Shown here: positions 37,437 through 48,600 of the stretch, piece by piece
How the letters are laid out: every line of letters starts with the position of its first letter
Position numbering within the stretch: the stretch's first letter is position 1
Source: Hirundichthys speculiger
Taxonomy: Eukaryota; Chordata; Actinopteri; Beloniformes; Exocoetidae
Direction of reading: 5' to 3'
Length of the DNA: 64,000 bases
Assembly (NCBI GenBank): GCA_018398805.1
Contig: JAGFBZ010002379.1
Location: 2,480,001 to 2,544,000, forward strand
Notes under the pieces: generated by a model
What the model saw: only the letters and a program-made list of their open reading frames with translations
What the model was told of the DNA's origin: nothing
Database searches by the model: none
Position numbers and translations under genes: made by a program

Positions 37437-37512
37437 ATATCGATATCGGAGATATATCTGCAGATATACCTGCGATATCTGGTATATCTGGTATATATCT
37501 GGCGATATCGCA
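37437..37512. repeat. GATATC/ATATCTG word array
   Basis: Short words (cgatatcgg, gatatatctg, gatatacctg, gatatctggt, atatctgg, gatatcgcag) recur in about 75 bases. Many are self-complementary, so the region can fold on itself. It abuts the LINE 3' segment starting near 37510. Confidence 0.6.
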
Positions 37513-37908
37513 GGTCCTTCCTCCCTGCTGCTGTGAGACTATACAATCAGCACCGCTCTCAGTAACCCCCCCTCCCCCCAACACACACAACATCCCATAT
37601 ACCCTGAACCTGGACGATGTGACTTAATTTCTATTGTGTGCAATATACATATACATATTCATTGACATGTGCAATGACTTATCTCTGGTATAGTAATCAC
37701 TACCAAATATAGCCCTTGTAAATAAAGTCAAGAGTTATTATTTATTATATATTTCTCCATTGTGGTTATCGTTTGTTTTATGATTGTTTTTATCTTATTT
37801 TATCATTTGTCCATTTTCTTCTTTATTGCTACTTTTCACTTGCTGCTGAAACAACGTGAATTTCCCCATTGTGGGACAAAAAAAGGAATATCTTATCTTA
37901 TCTTATAT
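37500..37908 (+). mobile_element. 5'-truncated LINE 3' end with (TCTTA)n tail
   Basis: The final RT codons read SFLPAAVRLYNQHRSQ followed by a stop. A typical fish LINE 3' UTR follows (ACAACGTGAATTTCCCCATT, then a GTGGGACAAA segment) and ends in TATCTTATCTTATCTTATAT. The clade is not assigned. Confidence 0.7.
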
Positions 37909-38084
37909 GGGCAAACCTCATAGGACTACCATGGAACCCACCTTTAGCCCATATAGGGCCTACACATGAATGCTGGATGGGTAGATTACTGACTGGTTCC
38001 TGATCACTAAGGAAATCACAGTCCAGCAGCTCAGCAACGGTGCCTGCTTTGTTTTACAAAATAAATTGGTTAAGTTCTCTTTAA

Positions 38085-38447
38085 AGGTAGGGTAAGAGAT
38101 TCTATGCAACTTCTAACTCAGATCACTTTATGTCACATTCAGTGAATATTTCCTCAACATCCACTAGCTGCCCTTCTTATGAGAATATTGTAAATAAAAA
38201 AACAAACAAACAAACAAAAAAACAGTCTTCATGCACAGCCCTGGATCTCAAATTGAGTGTATCTCAAATTAAAACAAAAATTGCTCCAGCCAATCACCAA
38301 CAAGAAGGATCTATGCTTGTGATGGGGCGTGTTTCTCCAGGAACACTGGAGGGGGGCAGCGGAAGGAGCCAGCTCTCCATGTTTTGTTAATGTTTGGTTT
38401 CAAATATCAACAGATGTGACATCACCCAGAAAACCCTTACCCTACCT
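38085..38447. mobile_element. TTAA-flanked MITE
   Basis: The 363-bp element starts AGGTAGGGTAAG and ends with its exact inverse CTTACCCTACCT. It is flanked by TTAA at 38081-38084 and 38448-38451. TTAA duplication suggests piggyBac-type or a similarly targeted transposase acting in trans. No coding potential was seen. Confidence 0.8.
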
Positions 38448-38902
38448 TTAAGTCCCATTTTTGTAGTTACAGCCACCATTCCAATCAGTAATTTCAGCCC
38501 TGAAGTCTTTACTTAGCTTAGTTACTGGAAATGATTGTCAAATAAGACTAAACTGAACTGAAACTCTTCTTTGGTGATTCATTTGGCTGTGGTCTTGAGC
38601 ATACAAGCTACGCACACACATACGCAAATTCTACACACAAAGCACATGATGTCGTTGAATTCATGATTGCACCAACATATGCATTCAGAAGAGTTTGTGC
38701 AAGTCCTCAGGACCCTGAGGACTGAACTATTGTCATGTACTGAACTGTAACAGTACTGGATGGTTGGTCATGGTTGCAGAACAAAATGCTAACAAAAAAC
38801 AGTAATTTCAAGAGTTTATATAAGATATTGTTATCGTTTTGTTGTTTTTTTCTTTGTTTTTTTATGCTGATATTTTCAAATGTCCCCCTCTCTCACTAAG
38901 GC

Positions 38903-39097
38903 TCAAGCCTTAACTTCATGTTGGTTCAGTTCCACTCCATCCTCGAGACCTCTGTTGCACTGGGCTGAGTTTTTCTTGCTGGGTGTGCGTCCAAGAGATT
39001 CAGCCTCCTCCAAGGTGTTTGTTAGAGCTTTGCCCAGGGTCTCAGGCAACAGCATTGTCAGCACTCCAATAATAAATGCCAGGATCCCCACGATGAG
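38903..39097 (-). CDS. slc22a16: slc22a16 exon 8, terminal exon (TM12 and C-tail)
   Basis: After tgcatttag, 64 codons run from LIVGILAFIIGVLTMLLPET through LGKALTNTLEEAESLGRTP to HEVKA and a TGA. PETxGKxL is the conserved SLC22 C-terminal motif, followed by a polar cytosolic tail. Confidence 0.95.
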   Translation of the reverse strand, partial: LIVGILAFIIGVLTMLLPETLGKALTNTLEEAESLGRTPSKKNSAQCNRGLEDGVELNQHEVKA

Positions 39098-42000
39098 CTA
39101 AATGCACAGCATATTACATTAAAGGGGGGGAAAAGGCATTTGATTCAGTTAGTTTTTGTTTTTTGTTTTATTGGCAAGCACACTATTTCAGATGAAATAT
39201 AACGAAAGGAGGACAGTGAAAAGGTGACTGAATCTTAAAAGATTAGTTAGAATTTTTGTAATCAAACAGGACAATCATTTCTGTGGCTTTTCTTTCTGAA
39301 GACCAGACAACGTCAATCAAAATCCCTGTGGATGCACCCATAGAGACAGCTTAACACAGCCTAACACATTTAATTACCCTGATAGTCTCATCATTCTGCA
39401 CACTATGTATCAGGCTGAATAAGAAAGATGGGCGTGTCTACCTGAGGTAGATAGATCCAGATGTCTGCCAGGTACACACAGAAAGGAGCTACCACACTGC
39501 CAACGCGACACATCATACTGCCAGTACCAACAGCCAGAGACCTAGAAGAGAAATAGACACACTCCATGTCAGTTATTCAGTTAAACAAGGGCAGAAAACA
39601 TGAACAGAATCATTGTGGGTAGCACCGTGAGGAACATTGTTCTTGATTTCTCCAGTGCATTCAACACCATCCAGCCTGCTTTACTGTGTAAGAAACTCCA
39701 GAAGACACAGGTGGATGCCTCTACCTGACTACCTGACTAATATACCACAGTTTGTGAGACTTAATGGCTGTGTGTCTGATCAGGTAGTCAGCAGCACAGG
39801 AGCACCACAGGGGACTGTACTCTCACCATTCCTCTCCATTCCCTACACGTCAGACTTCTAGTATAAGTCAGAGTCCTATCATCTGCATCAGATGACTCTG
39901 CAGTAGTGGAGTGTATCAGTGGTGGACAAGAGACTGAGTGCAGAGAACGAGTCGACCACTTTGTTGCATGGTGCGGGAACAATCACATCAGCTTAAATGT
40001 TGACAAGATTAAGCAGACGATTGTGGATTTTAGGAACAAGTCAAACAGCATTTACAACATGGAAGAAGAAATGGAGGTGGAGGAGTAAAATTACCTAGGT
40101 GTTCACCTGGACAACAAACTGGACTGGAGATGTAACACTGATGCTGTTTATAAGAGACAGAGTAGACTTTACTAGTTAAGGACGCTTAGGTCCTTCAGTG
40201 TTTGCAGTAAGATGTTGGATATCTTCTATAAGTCAGTTGTAGAGAGTTCAATCCTATCTGCAGTCATCTGTTGAGGGAGCAGCATCAGAGTCAGTAACTT
40301 AAACTGATAAAGAAGGCTGGCTCTGTTCTGGAGCCTCTACAGCTGATTCTGCAAAGAAGGAAACTTTATAAAATGAAAAACATCATTGACAAATATGAGC
40401 ATCCTTTTCACAACACAATGATTCGACAACAGAGCACCCTCGGTGCTCGGGCCCAATAACTCAATGTAGAGACTTAAATCATGACAACTACTGTACAATT
40501 AATTTCCCTTCAGCGATTATTAAAGTATCTTTTAACTGAATTGAAGTGAATTGACTTGAATTGTAACAAAAGTTCTCCAAGTAAACTCTTGGAGAAGTCC
40601 ATTTAATGCAATTCAATTCAATTCATCTATTCATCCATCCATCATCTATGCCCGCTTAATCCTATGAAGGGTCACAGGGATCTGCTGGAGCCTATCCCTG
40701 CTCACTTCGGGCTAAAGGCAGGGGTACACCCTGGACAGTTCGTCAGTCCATCGCATTCGATTCAATTCAATTCAATTCAATTCAATTCAATTCAATTCAA
40801 TTCAATTCAATTCAATTCAATTCAATTCAATTCAATTCAATTCAATTTTATTTGTACATTGCAAACTGTCTCGAGGCACTTTACAGAAAACCAGAGCATG
40901 ACCCCCGAGCAAATATCATTAAATGAAATTATTTTATTAAATCCTAATCAAAGAAAATGGCAAGTTAAAAAAAATCTCCCCCAGTGGAAACAAAAAACCT
41001 TTAAGCCAAACATTGGCAAGGAAAAACGTGTGTGCGTGAGCACATTCCCTACACTTTACAATCACTGACAGGGGCCCTTGTCTGTGATTGGCTGGAGCAA
41101 TATTTCTTATGGTTTTTGGACTAGGCTTCATCCACTGTGTTTGTTTCCAGTTTACAAAGCTAGGGATTTAGTTCAGAAAATATGTTATGTGCAAATTCTG
41201 AGTATGTATCATCTTACCTGATGACTGTAGGGTAAAGCTCACAGGTGTACAGGTAGATGAGACCGAAGGCAATCGCAACAGCAAACTTTCCAATCATGTT
41301 CAGAGCAATAGCCAGAGCTTCTATGTCCTGTGAAGTTGAAGAAGAACAAAGCATTATGATGTGAGACAGACACAAATGAAGGAAACTATCAGAAAAATCA
41401 CTCTAGTTGTTCTTATTGGGAAAAGTTGGGTCACAAGTGCTTTAACCCCATAAATATCAACCTACATCTGATTTCATCACGGTAGTGAAAAATTCACCCT
41501 CTTGTCCTATCACTCAGCAAACAACTTTATCAGTCATGCTTGAACAAGATCGCCATTTTCAAAACTGCATACTACATACAGCACTTTCAATGTAGTGTAG
41601 AGAATTAGGAGTTATGTTGTGATGTTTTCATCTCGCAATACTTTTTGGGAAGGCAATGCCATACATATTGCCCTTTCTATCCGTTGCCATGGTTATTTTG
41701 ACAGAAAAAAAAATCACATTTAAAAAATCATATTTTATCACATGAAATCACAATTTCATTTTAATGATCCAAAGCAGTTTCTTGAAAGGAAATGGAGAAG
41801 AAGAAAATGAAATAAAGGGGCCTGTACTGGGAGAAGACATCATCATCGACACAATGCAAAACTTCAAAAGTTGTAAGTCACTGGAACAATCTTTGTGTTG
41901 CTGGCTGCAAGACTTACAAAACCACAAACCTGCAAACTGAAAGAGCCCAGTCAGTTTCTGCGGTAAAGCAAGTATGATTGTGCTTTTTGTTGTTTTTATT

Positions 42001-45000
42001 AATACTTTAGTGTAAGTCATAGGCTCAAAAATCTCAACTCATCTCAACAAGTTAGCAGCCTTGTTGCGTCTAGTTAGCTAGCAGGCCACTTCTGAAGCTG
42101 AAGTTTCAACAGTCAGCAACAACCACAGATATTCTTTGTGGCTTTGTGGCAGTGTATCCTACATGCCTTTTTCCAAACGCAAAAAGCAGTATACAAATAT
42201 TAATTTTATTTCTATAACCATCTGGTGACAGTGCTTCTCACAGCAGTGTCGTTCTGGTAAAACAAAGTCATTAAATAAAATGAACTTAAGTCGACAGAAA
42301 CCTCACCACGGCGGTAACAATGAAGACAGTAATTAATGGAGGTAGCAGCTACATGACATCAACTTCTCATTCTCTATACAGTAAGCATGTAGAAAAACAA
42401 CTATGCTATGGCACAAACAGAACATGACTGCTCACACTGACTCTCACGGCAATGAGCCGTTGAATCTTGGTATACAGTATGCAAGGTAGAAATTCTCCTG
42501 GAGGTAGCAAACCATTCAAGTACTTCTCACATACAACAGATTATACAACATACTGCAGATTACATATATATATATATACTACATTTTAGCAAAATCAGTA
42601 TACACCAGTAGTATAGTGGTTTAGAAAAGGACGAGTGTCTATATATGTATCATCATTCTAGCTGCCGTCAGAGGCATCGCTCATATATTCAATTCATAAT
42701 GGTTATATTCAGTTAAAAAGACAATAAATAAACCTTAATATTTCATATAAATGTTCAATAATAAAAAGTAAAAATTTTTTTGTAAATCCATGTAAAAACT
42801 GTATATTCCATTTATTTGGTTAAACACGACAAAGGTAAAGGGGGACCAATTTTTTCATTCCACTTGGTCATATTGTTGTTGGGGATAAGCTTTGATTGAG
42901 CCACACGAGGCGTTGCTCATGCAATATCTTTAAAAAAGGAGTCACAAGAAGTGTGCCCAGGAGATAAAATCATCTTTTCCAACAAAAGTAAGCTGTAAAG
43001 TCATTTTTATTCCCTCTGAGTTAATGCAGCCAATGAGGTACAATATTTTGCTGGTTTTAATAGTTCATCATGTGAATGTTATGTGATAGGGAAATGAAAC
43101 CAGTTAAGCCTTGAAGTTTATATTAAGGCAATGTGTGCCCTATTTATTCATTTAGTGTGCATTTCTATTTATTTTATGTAAGTATTTTCATATTTTTCAT
43201 AAGTTAATTTAAGTTTTGTTTTATTTTCTCAGTTCTGACGGCATTATTGGGGCATATCAAGATATGTTGTCCGAAAAAATGGCTGTTAAAACCCAATTAT
43301 GATTTTGAGCCTTGATTAAACTCGACAGGGAGTAACAATCATCTTGTCTTATTCCTCCTTTGCGGGTTAGTGGATGTTAGTGGATGTTAGTGGATGTTTG
43401 TCCAGCTAGTCAAGCACTTAGATTATGCTGGTTTTTATCTATTTATTTATTAACATTTTTTCAGAGTTGGTAAATGCATTGTTTATACAATCTTGAGAAA
43501 TCTTTTTTTCTTTTTTTTCCCACCTGTAACCTGCTTTGTTTAAGAAAACAAAAATGTAAGTATGAACAATAATAAAAAAAATGAATGAAAAAGACCTTAT
43601 ATGCTTCTTTAGACTCATCCAAGAAAACTGCAGTTTTGCATCTTTAAAAATACATGTTTTACTTAAACTAATGCAGCATTTAAATTATCTTGAGACAAGA
43701 GAGAATCATTTTACAAGTACACGTTTATGCAGATAGTGTTTGGAGTGTATATATTTTGCATGCAATGTATCAATGTGAGTATTTCATGCTTGTGTGGTCA
43801 GAAGGAATCAACCTATATTGTTTGTTTTACACCTACAAAGCCATTTCTGAACCCTGAGCAACAGAGCTCCCATACTTATTTTACCTGGAGAACTAAACTC
43901 ACCCAGTTACCGTGACACATCATGTTTCCACAACAGACCACGCAGGAGGGAGGCCGTCTGATGTAATCCTATCCAAATAAGGGTCATTCTAATGTTTACA
44001 CTAAATCCAGCAAACCTACGGTTTGGAGTTGTACTGATGTTGAGCACAAGTAACTAATTTATCAAGGTTTTTTTTTATCTTAAGCAGTTAGAGCTGAGCT
44101 GCGACTGCATGGCACACACATTGCTATTTCTGGTAAAACACCATCCTGACCACTCTGAGACTGAACACAGCGAATCTTATTTCTATCACAAGGAGTCAGC
44201 TGTGGAAAGACTGATTTTCTTCCGCCCTGTGCAGATGGCACATTTCCCAGAAACTCCTGACACACTGCTAACAGAGTGTATTTGTAAGGTTTTGGCAAAA
44301 TACAGGCAGATGTACTGTATGTAAAGTCACTGAGATAAAGACAAATTAGGTTATTAATAGATAAAGACAAATTAGGTTATTAATAGCTTCCAGAGAGCTA
44401 TTACTGCTTTTTACACCTCCCTCAACAAGACAGTTGCTATGCAGACAAACAGCAGTCAAAAACAGAAACACTTAAAGTCGCCAAGATAACGCTGCCCTTC
44501 TTTTTGAGTACTTTGAGTGTCCATTGTACTATATGCGGTGCAGCTTCTCTGCCAAGACATACTTGTTCATGTGGTTTACACACATTTATGGTATAATGTC
44601 TGCATTTAGAGCTCCATTGAAAAGCTATTTCCTGTTTCCGGCAGAGGTCCTGCAGAAGATGGTAGAGTGACACAGACAATGAAAGCTAAACATGTTTAAC
44701 CCATTATTGTTGCAATTTCCACCCTACCCATGCTGCCTAACCCTCCTTTTACCTTGTGTTTGACTCTGATTAGATTGTCTTTCAAAGTCAGTCGTCATAT
44801 TTTAAGCAAATGTTAAGCGCAACCTGTTGACATGCTAATGTGAGTAATAAGCTCCGAGTCCACACGTTAGGAACTGCACGTGTCATATATCAGAGCTCAT
44901 CTGTAACTGTCCAGTGCCCTGTAAATAGATTGCTCAAGATCAGGAAATATTTTAAAGCAGTCCCTGTTACACTTAGTCTTTTCCTGTTTCTGCTGTGCTG

Positions 45001-45608
45001 CCGGCATTCAGCTGCTCACGTCCTGCTGACGGCAGCACAACTGCCATATGTCATGTTTTAAATCATGAACTGACAAATGTTGGTGGTACGTTCGTAGAGG
45101 AAACTGGCACATGTTGAAGGACAGTTTGCCTCAACACTTATATGTATACTCAGATTTTGTGAAACAGTTTGTGTACTTACAGCCGGTACCACAATTGTGA
45201 GCATGCAAGCGACTCCGGCCAGGAGCAGAGCCGGAGCACATGTTTTCTTCCTTCCAATCCGTTCCATTGCGAAACAGCCAACCAGATAAGAGGGTATCTC
45301 CACTGCACCTGGAAACAAGCAGTCACAATGGTCAGATGGCCCTTATAAAGCAACGTTATATTTTAGGAAACTAAATTAAGCACAAATGACATCAATGAGG
45401 CCAGTTATTTTTTTGCACTGTGTTGATGATCCATTGCATGGTTTCCGTACCAGGTTGTGTGTCAGAATGCTTTCCACTGAACTAAGGGAATCCCACAAAA
45501 CAAGGAAACTTTCAACCAATCACAATATTCCATATCACAATTAAAGTAACTACTTCCTCGTTACAAATTTTAACACGTCCCCTTTCCTCTCAACAAGCTC
45601 TCTATATG

Positions 45609-45648
<40 letters not shown>

Positions 45649-48600
45649 TTTTTTTTCTTTTCTTTGTGTTTGCAGACCACAGCTTCCAGAGTTTCCAGAG
45701 CTACATGCCAACCAGCGGTTCCACCCTCTGACCTTCCCAGCATTTACCTCCACCTGTCTATATAGACATCTCTGTAGGGTATCAATATAACATGGTGACC
45801 TCCAGTCTGACCCTGTGACCTCAGTGTCTACTGCCTACACCTGTTTCTATAGTCATCTCTGTAGTGTATCAACTAACAATATATCAGTCATAATAAAGGT
45901 CCATAGAATTCTAATGGATAATTACTATTAACATATTTTGTCCTATATAATATTGCCAATATATTTGTGCATCTCCTCTCTCTGTCCTGTCTCCCTCCTC
46001 TTTTCTTCATTTACCCGGCTGGCCTTCGGCAGGAAGATCCCCCCTTATGAGTCAGGTCCTGCTCAAGGTTTCTTCCCTCTTCAAGGGGAGTTTTTCCTTG
46101 CCACTATTTGGTTTATTTATTTTTCTACCCGCTAGAGGAGTTTTTTACTTGCCATTATTTCTTAACTTAATATTTTATAATATTACTAATAGTTAATAAT
46201 AATATTTGTTCAGGAGTCATGCTCTGGGCCTCTGAAAAGTACCTAGAGAACATTTGTATTGTAATAGATCCTATACAAATAAAGCTGAATTGAACTGAAG
46301 ATAATTGATAAACTGATGCACATGCGTGCTAATCCATTCTTTTACCCATGTCTCTTCTTTTTTCATTACTGTTGTTGCACATTTGTTCCTTCTCTTTGTT
46401 AGTTTTAAAATAAGCAACTCACATTTTGATTATGGTTCCACCTCATTTACCACATGTTTCATCAACAGAAATGGTTTGGAAACCAGTCGAGTGACTGGGT
46501 TGCTTTCAGATTGTGTGTTGTGTGACCTCAGTGATGCTGTAATATGCAAAAATCACAAGCACTGAGGGTGAATGGACTGCCTTACCACTCCCAGTACCCT
46601 GCACCATAAAAAAAGCATCTTGAGCCATAGATGGAAGAGGGAGTTGTTAAAAAAAAGAGGCAAAACAAGGGTTCATTTTGTTGTTGCTTTCTCTGGATAG
46701 AGATACATTTTAGCAAATAAAGGAATGAAATTTGATGCATAATGGGCAATGTTTCTCTAGATCTAGGCTGCCCCATTCGGTCTATAGTGTTATGGTTACA
46801 TAGTGTGCCTTTAAATACAACCTTCTAACCTTCTGTCGATGAAAACAATTATTTTTAGATGCATTAAATGTAAGAAGAATATGTTTATGTAAAAAGACAG
46901 GAAAAAACCCAGTGATTTCAAAGCAACATTATATGAGCAGTTGCTTGAGTTCTTGATCTGTTACACAAAATCACAGCACAAATCTTATTTTCTTTATTAG
47001 CTACCATAGGGAGCCTATTTAGCAGAAGATAGTTTTTGTTAATTGCTCATAGGCTTTTACTCTGCTACCAAAAACAGAGCATTAAACAAAACTACACAAC
47101 AGACAACACGAAATGATCCTGCTGTCCTCCCAGTTACACAATATTGAATAAATTATAAGGTGGGGGCAAAAGAAAGCTGAGGCACCCCTGGAACAAATGT
47201 ATCCTCATCTTTTCAAACTCTCTTTTTGACTTATGGAGTGGACTAATAAAATGAAAATCTAAATATTTTGGATGCCAAATGTAGAATTATCTTTTGGTAT
47301 ATAAACAGCAAAATTTAAAATTGAGACCAATTCTCAGATAGTCAGGTTTTGTGATGAATCAGTCATGGGCTGCAAGAATCAACGAATAACATGAACAACA
47401 TCTACAACAAACCCTTTCATGTTTTGGTATGGTCTTCATTTAAACTAAGATCATCTAAAAATGTTGTGTAGACTTCAAAGAAGGAGTGGATGCGAGATGA
47501 AACAACAGTATTGCAGAAAAATAGCTCTGTTGCAAGAAGTGTACAAAAATCATCCAAAGAACAACTAAATAATTTAATATTTTGCAAAAGACAAAAGGAA
47601 TAGAAAATGTTATTCAGAGACTTTACTAAACAGAAAAAATATCTTTTTTTTCCTGAAATAATGAATAGAAATAAATAACTACAAATTAACTTTAAACTTT
47701 CTGAAATATCTGCCAAATTGTTCACAGGATGCCTAAACTGTTGCACGGCACTGCACATGATGGACCCTGGATAGGTTTAAAATGAGTATGGAAGATGAAT
47801 TAATGATACATGTACATGGTATTTTAATAAAAACATTTAACAGTATTTTTTTTACATTTTAAAACTAAATGGCTAATTATCTCAACACATTACAACAACA
47901 ACTATCCTCCATTTCTTTACACGTCAGAGTCATCAGTTAACTACTTACCCGCAATGAAGAGGTTAATGTACTGGTTTCCTCCCAGATTGACTGAACTCAA
48001 AGAGAAGACGTAGTAGCCCAAGCTGCCGATAAACCAGATGGCCCAAACTGTGCAGGTGCGACCCGCCATCCTCCAGCTACCGAACAGGTCCAGGATGGTT
48101 AGTTTCTTTTCTCGCTGTGATGGCTTCTCCTCCATCTCCTGCCCCAGCAGCGCTTTGCCATTCTCTGTCTTCTCCGGCCCCAGGAGATCCTCTGCCTTGA
48201 GCCTGCATTCGAGGCCGTTGATGCGCGCTATCATATCCAGCAGGGCCTGCGTCTCCTTATAACGGCCCTTGGCCATCAAGTAAAAGGGCGTCTCGGGGAA
48301 CTTCCAGCAAAAAAGCAAGAAGGGTGAGGTGCAAATGGAGAGGATGATCTGGTAGATCCACCAGACCCGAACCAGGTAGCCGGTCAAGGCCACCACCATG
48401 ATGCCGACTGCAAATACTGCGTGCACGTGCATGGAAGTCCATGTGCGCACCTTGCTGCCAGTGAACTCAGTCACATACACAAACACCACCACCAGATAGC
48501 CACTGGACACCTGTCAGCAGCAAAGAGGAGACAAATGAGGATGGAAAGGGGATGGAAGTCAGGTAAAGATGTCCAGTATCAGATTACCATTTGCTGAATT

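Larger units (their letters stand above)
33446..38902. other. Convergent intergenic region between ust and slc22a16
   Basis: No gene was recognised here. Contents are a possible MITE (33490-34010), a G-rich tract (34758-34793), a hAT-type MITE (36152-36633), an array of GATATC-like words (37437-37512), a LINE 3' end (37500-37908) and a TTAA-flanked MITE (38085-38447). The slc22a16 3' UTR should occupy the right edge, but I found no clear minus-strand AATAAA close to its stop. Confidence 0.7.
39542..41217 (-). other. slc22a16: slc22a16 intron 6
   Basis: This intron is largely filled by mobile sequence: an antisense LINE RT fragment (39600-40480), a LINE/SINE tail (40625-40755), a (TTCAA)n microsatellite and its linked repeat (40755-41030). 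Confidence 0.8.
45309..47948 (-). other. slc22a16: slc22a16 intron 4
   Basis: Contents include a 36-base poly-C run (45612-45647), a degenerate duplicated segment around 45755-45880 (CACCTGT...CATCTCTGTAG twice), a dispersed repeat (45960-46290) and a probable Tc1-type MITE (47148-47756). Confidence 0.7.

Noticed and set aside
40761..40847. CRISPR-like array
   Set aside because: The (TTCAA)n run is a simple microsatellite without spacers, and the window is vertebrate.
47417..47758. 113-codon minus-strand open frame
   Set aside because: It falls inside the decayed MITE at 47148-47756, with no domain or protein similarity recognised.
48038..48262. Plus-strand open frame across slc22a16 exon 4
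   Set aside because: It is the antisense shadow of the real minus-strand exon.
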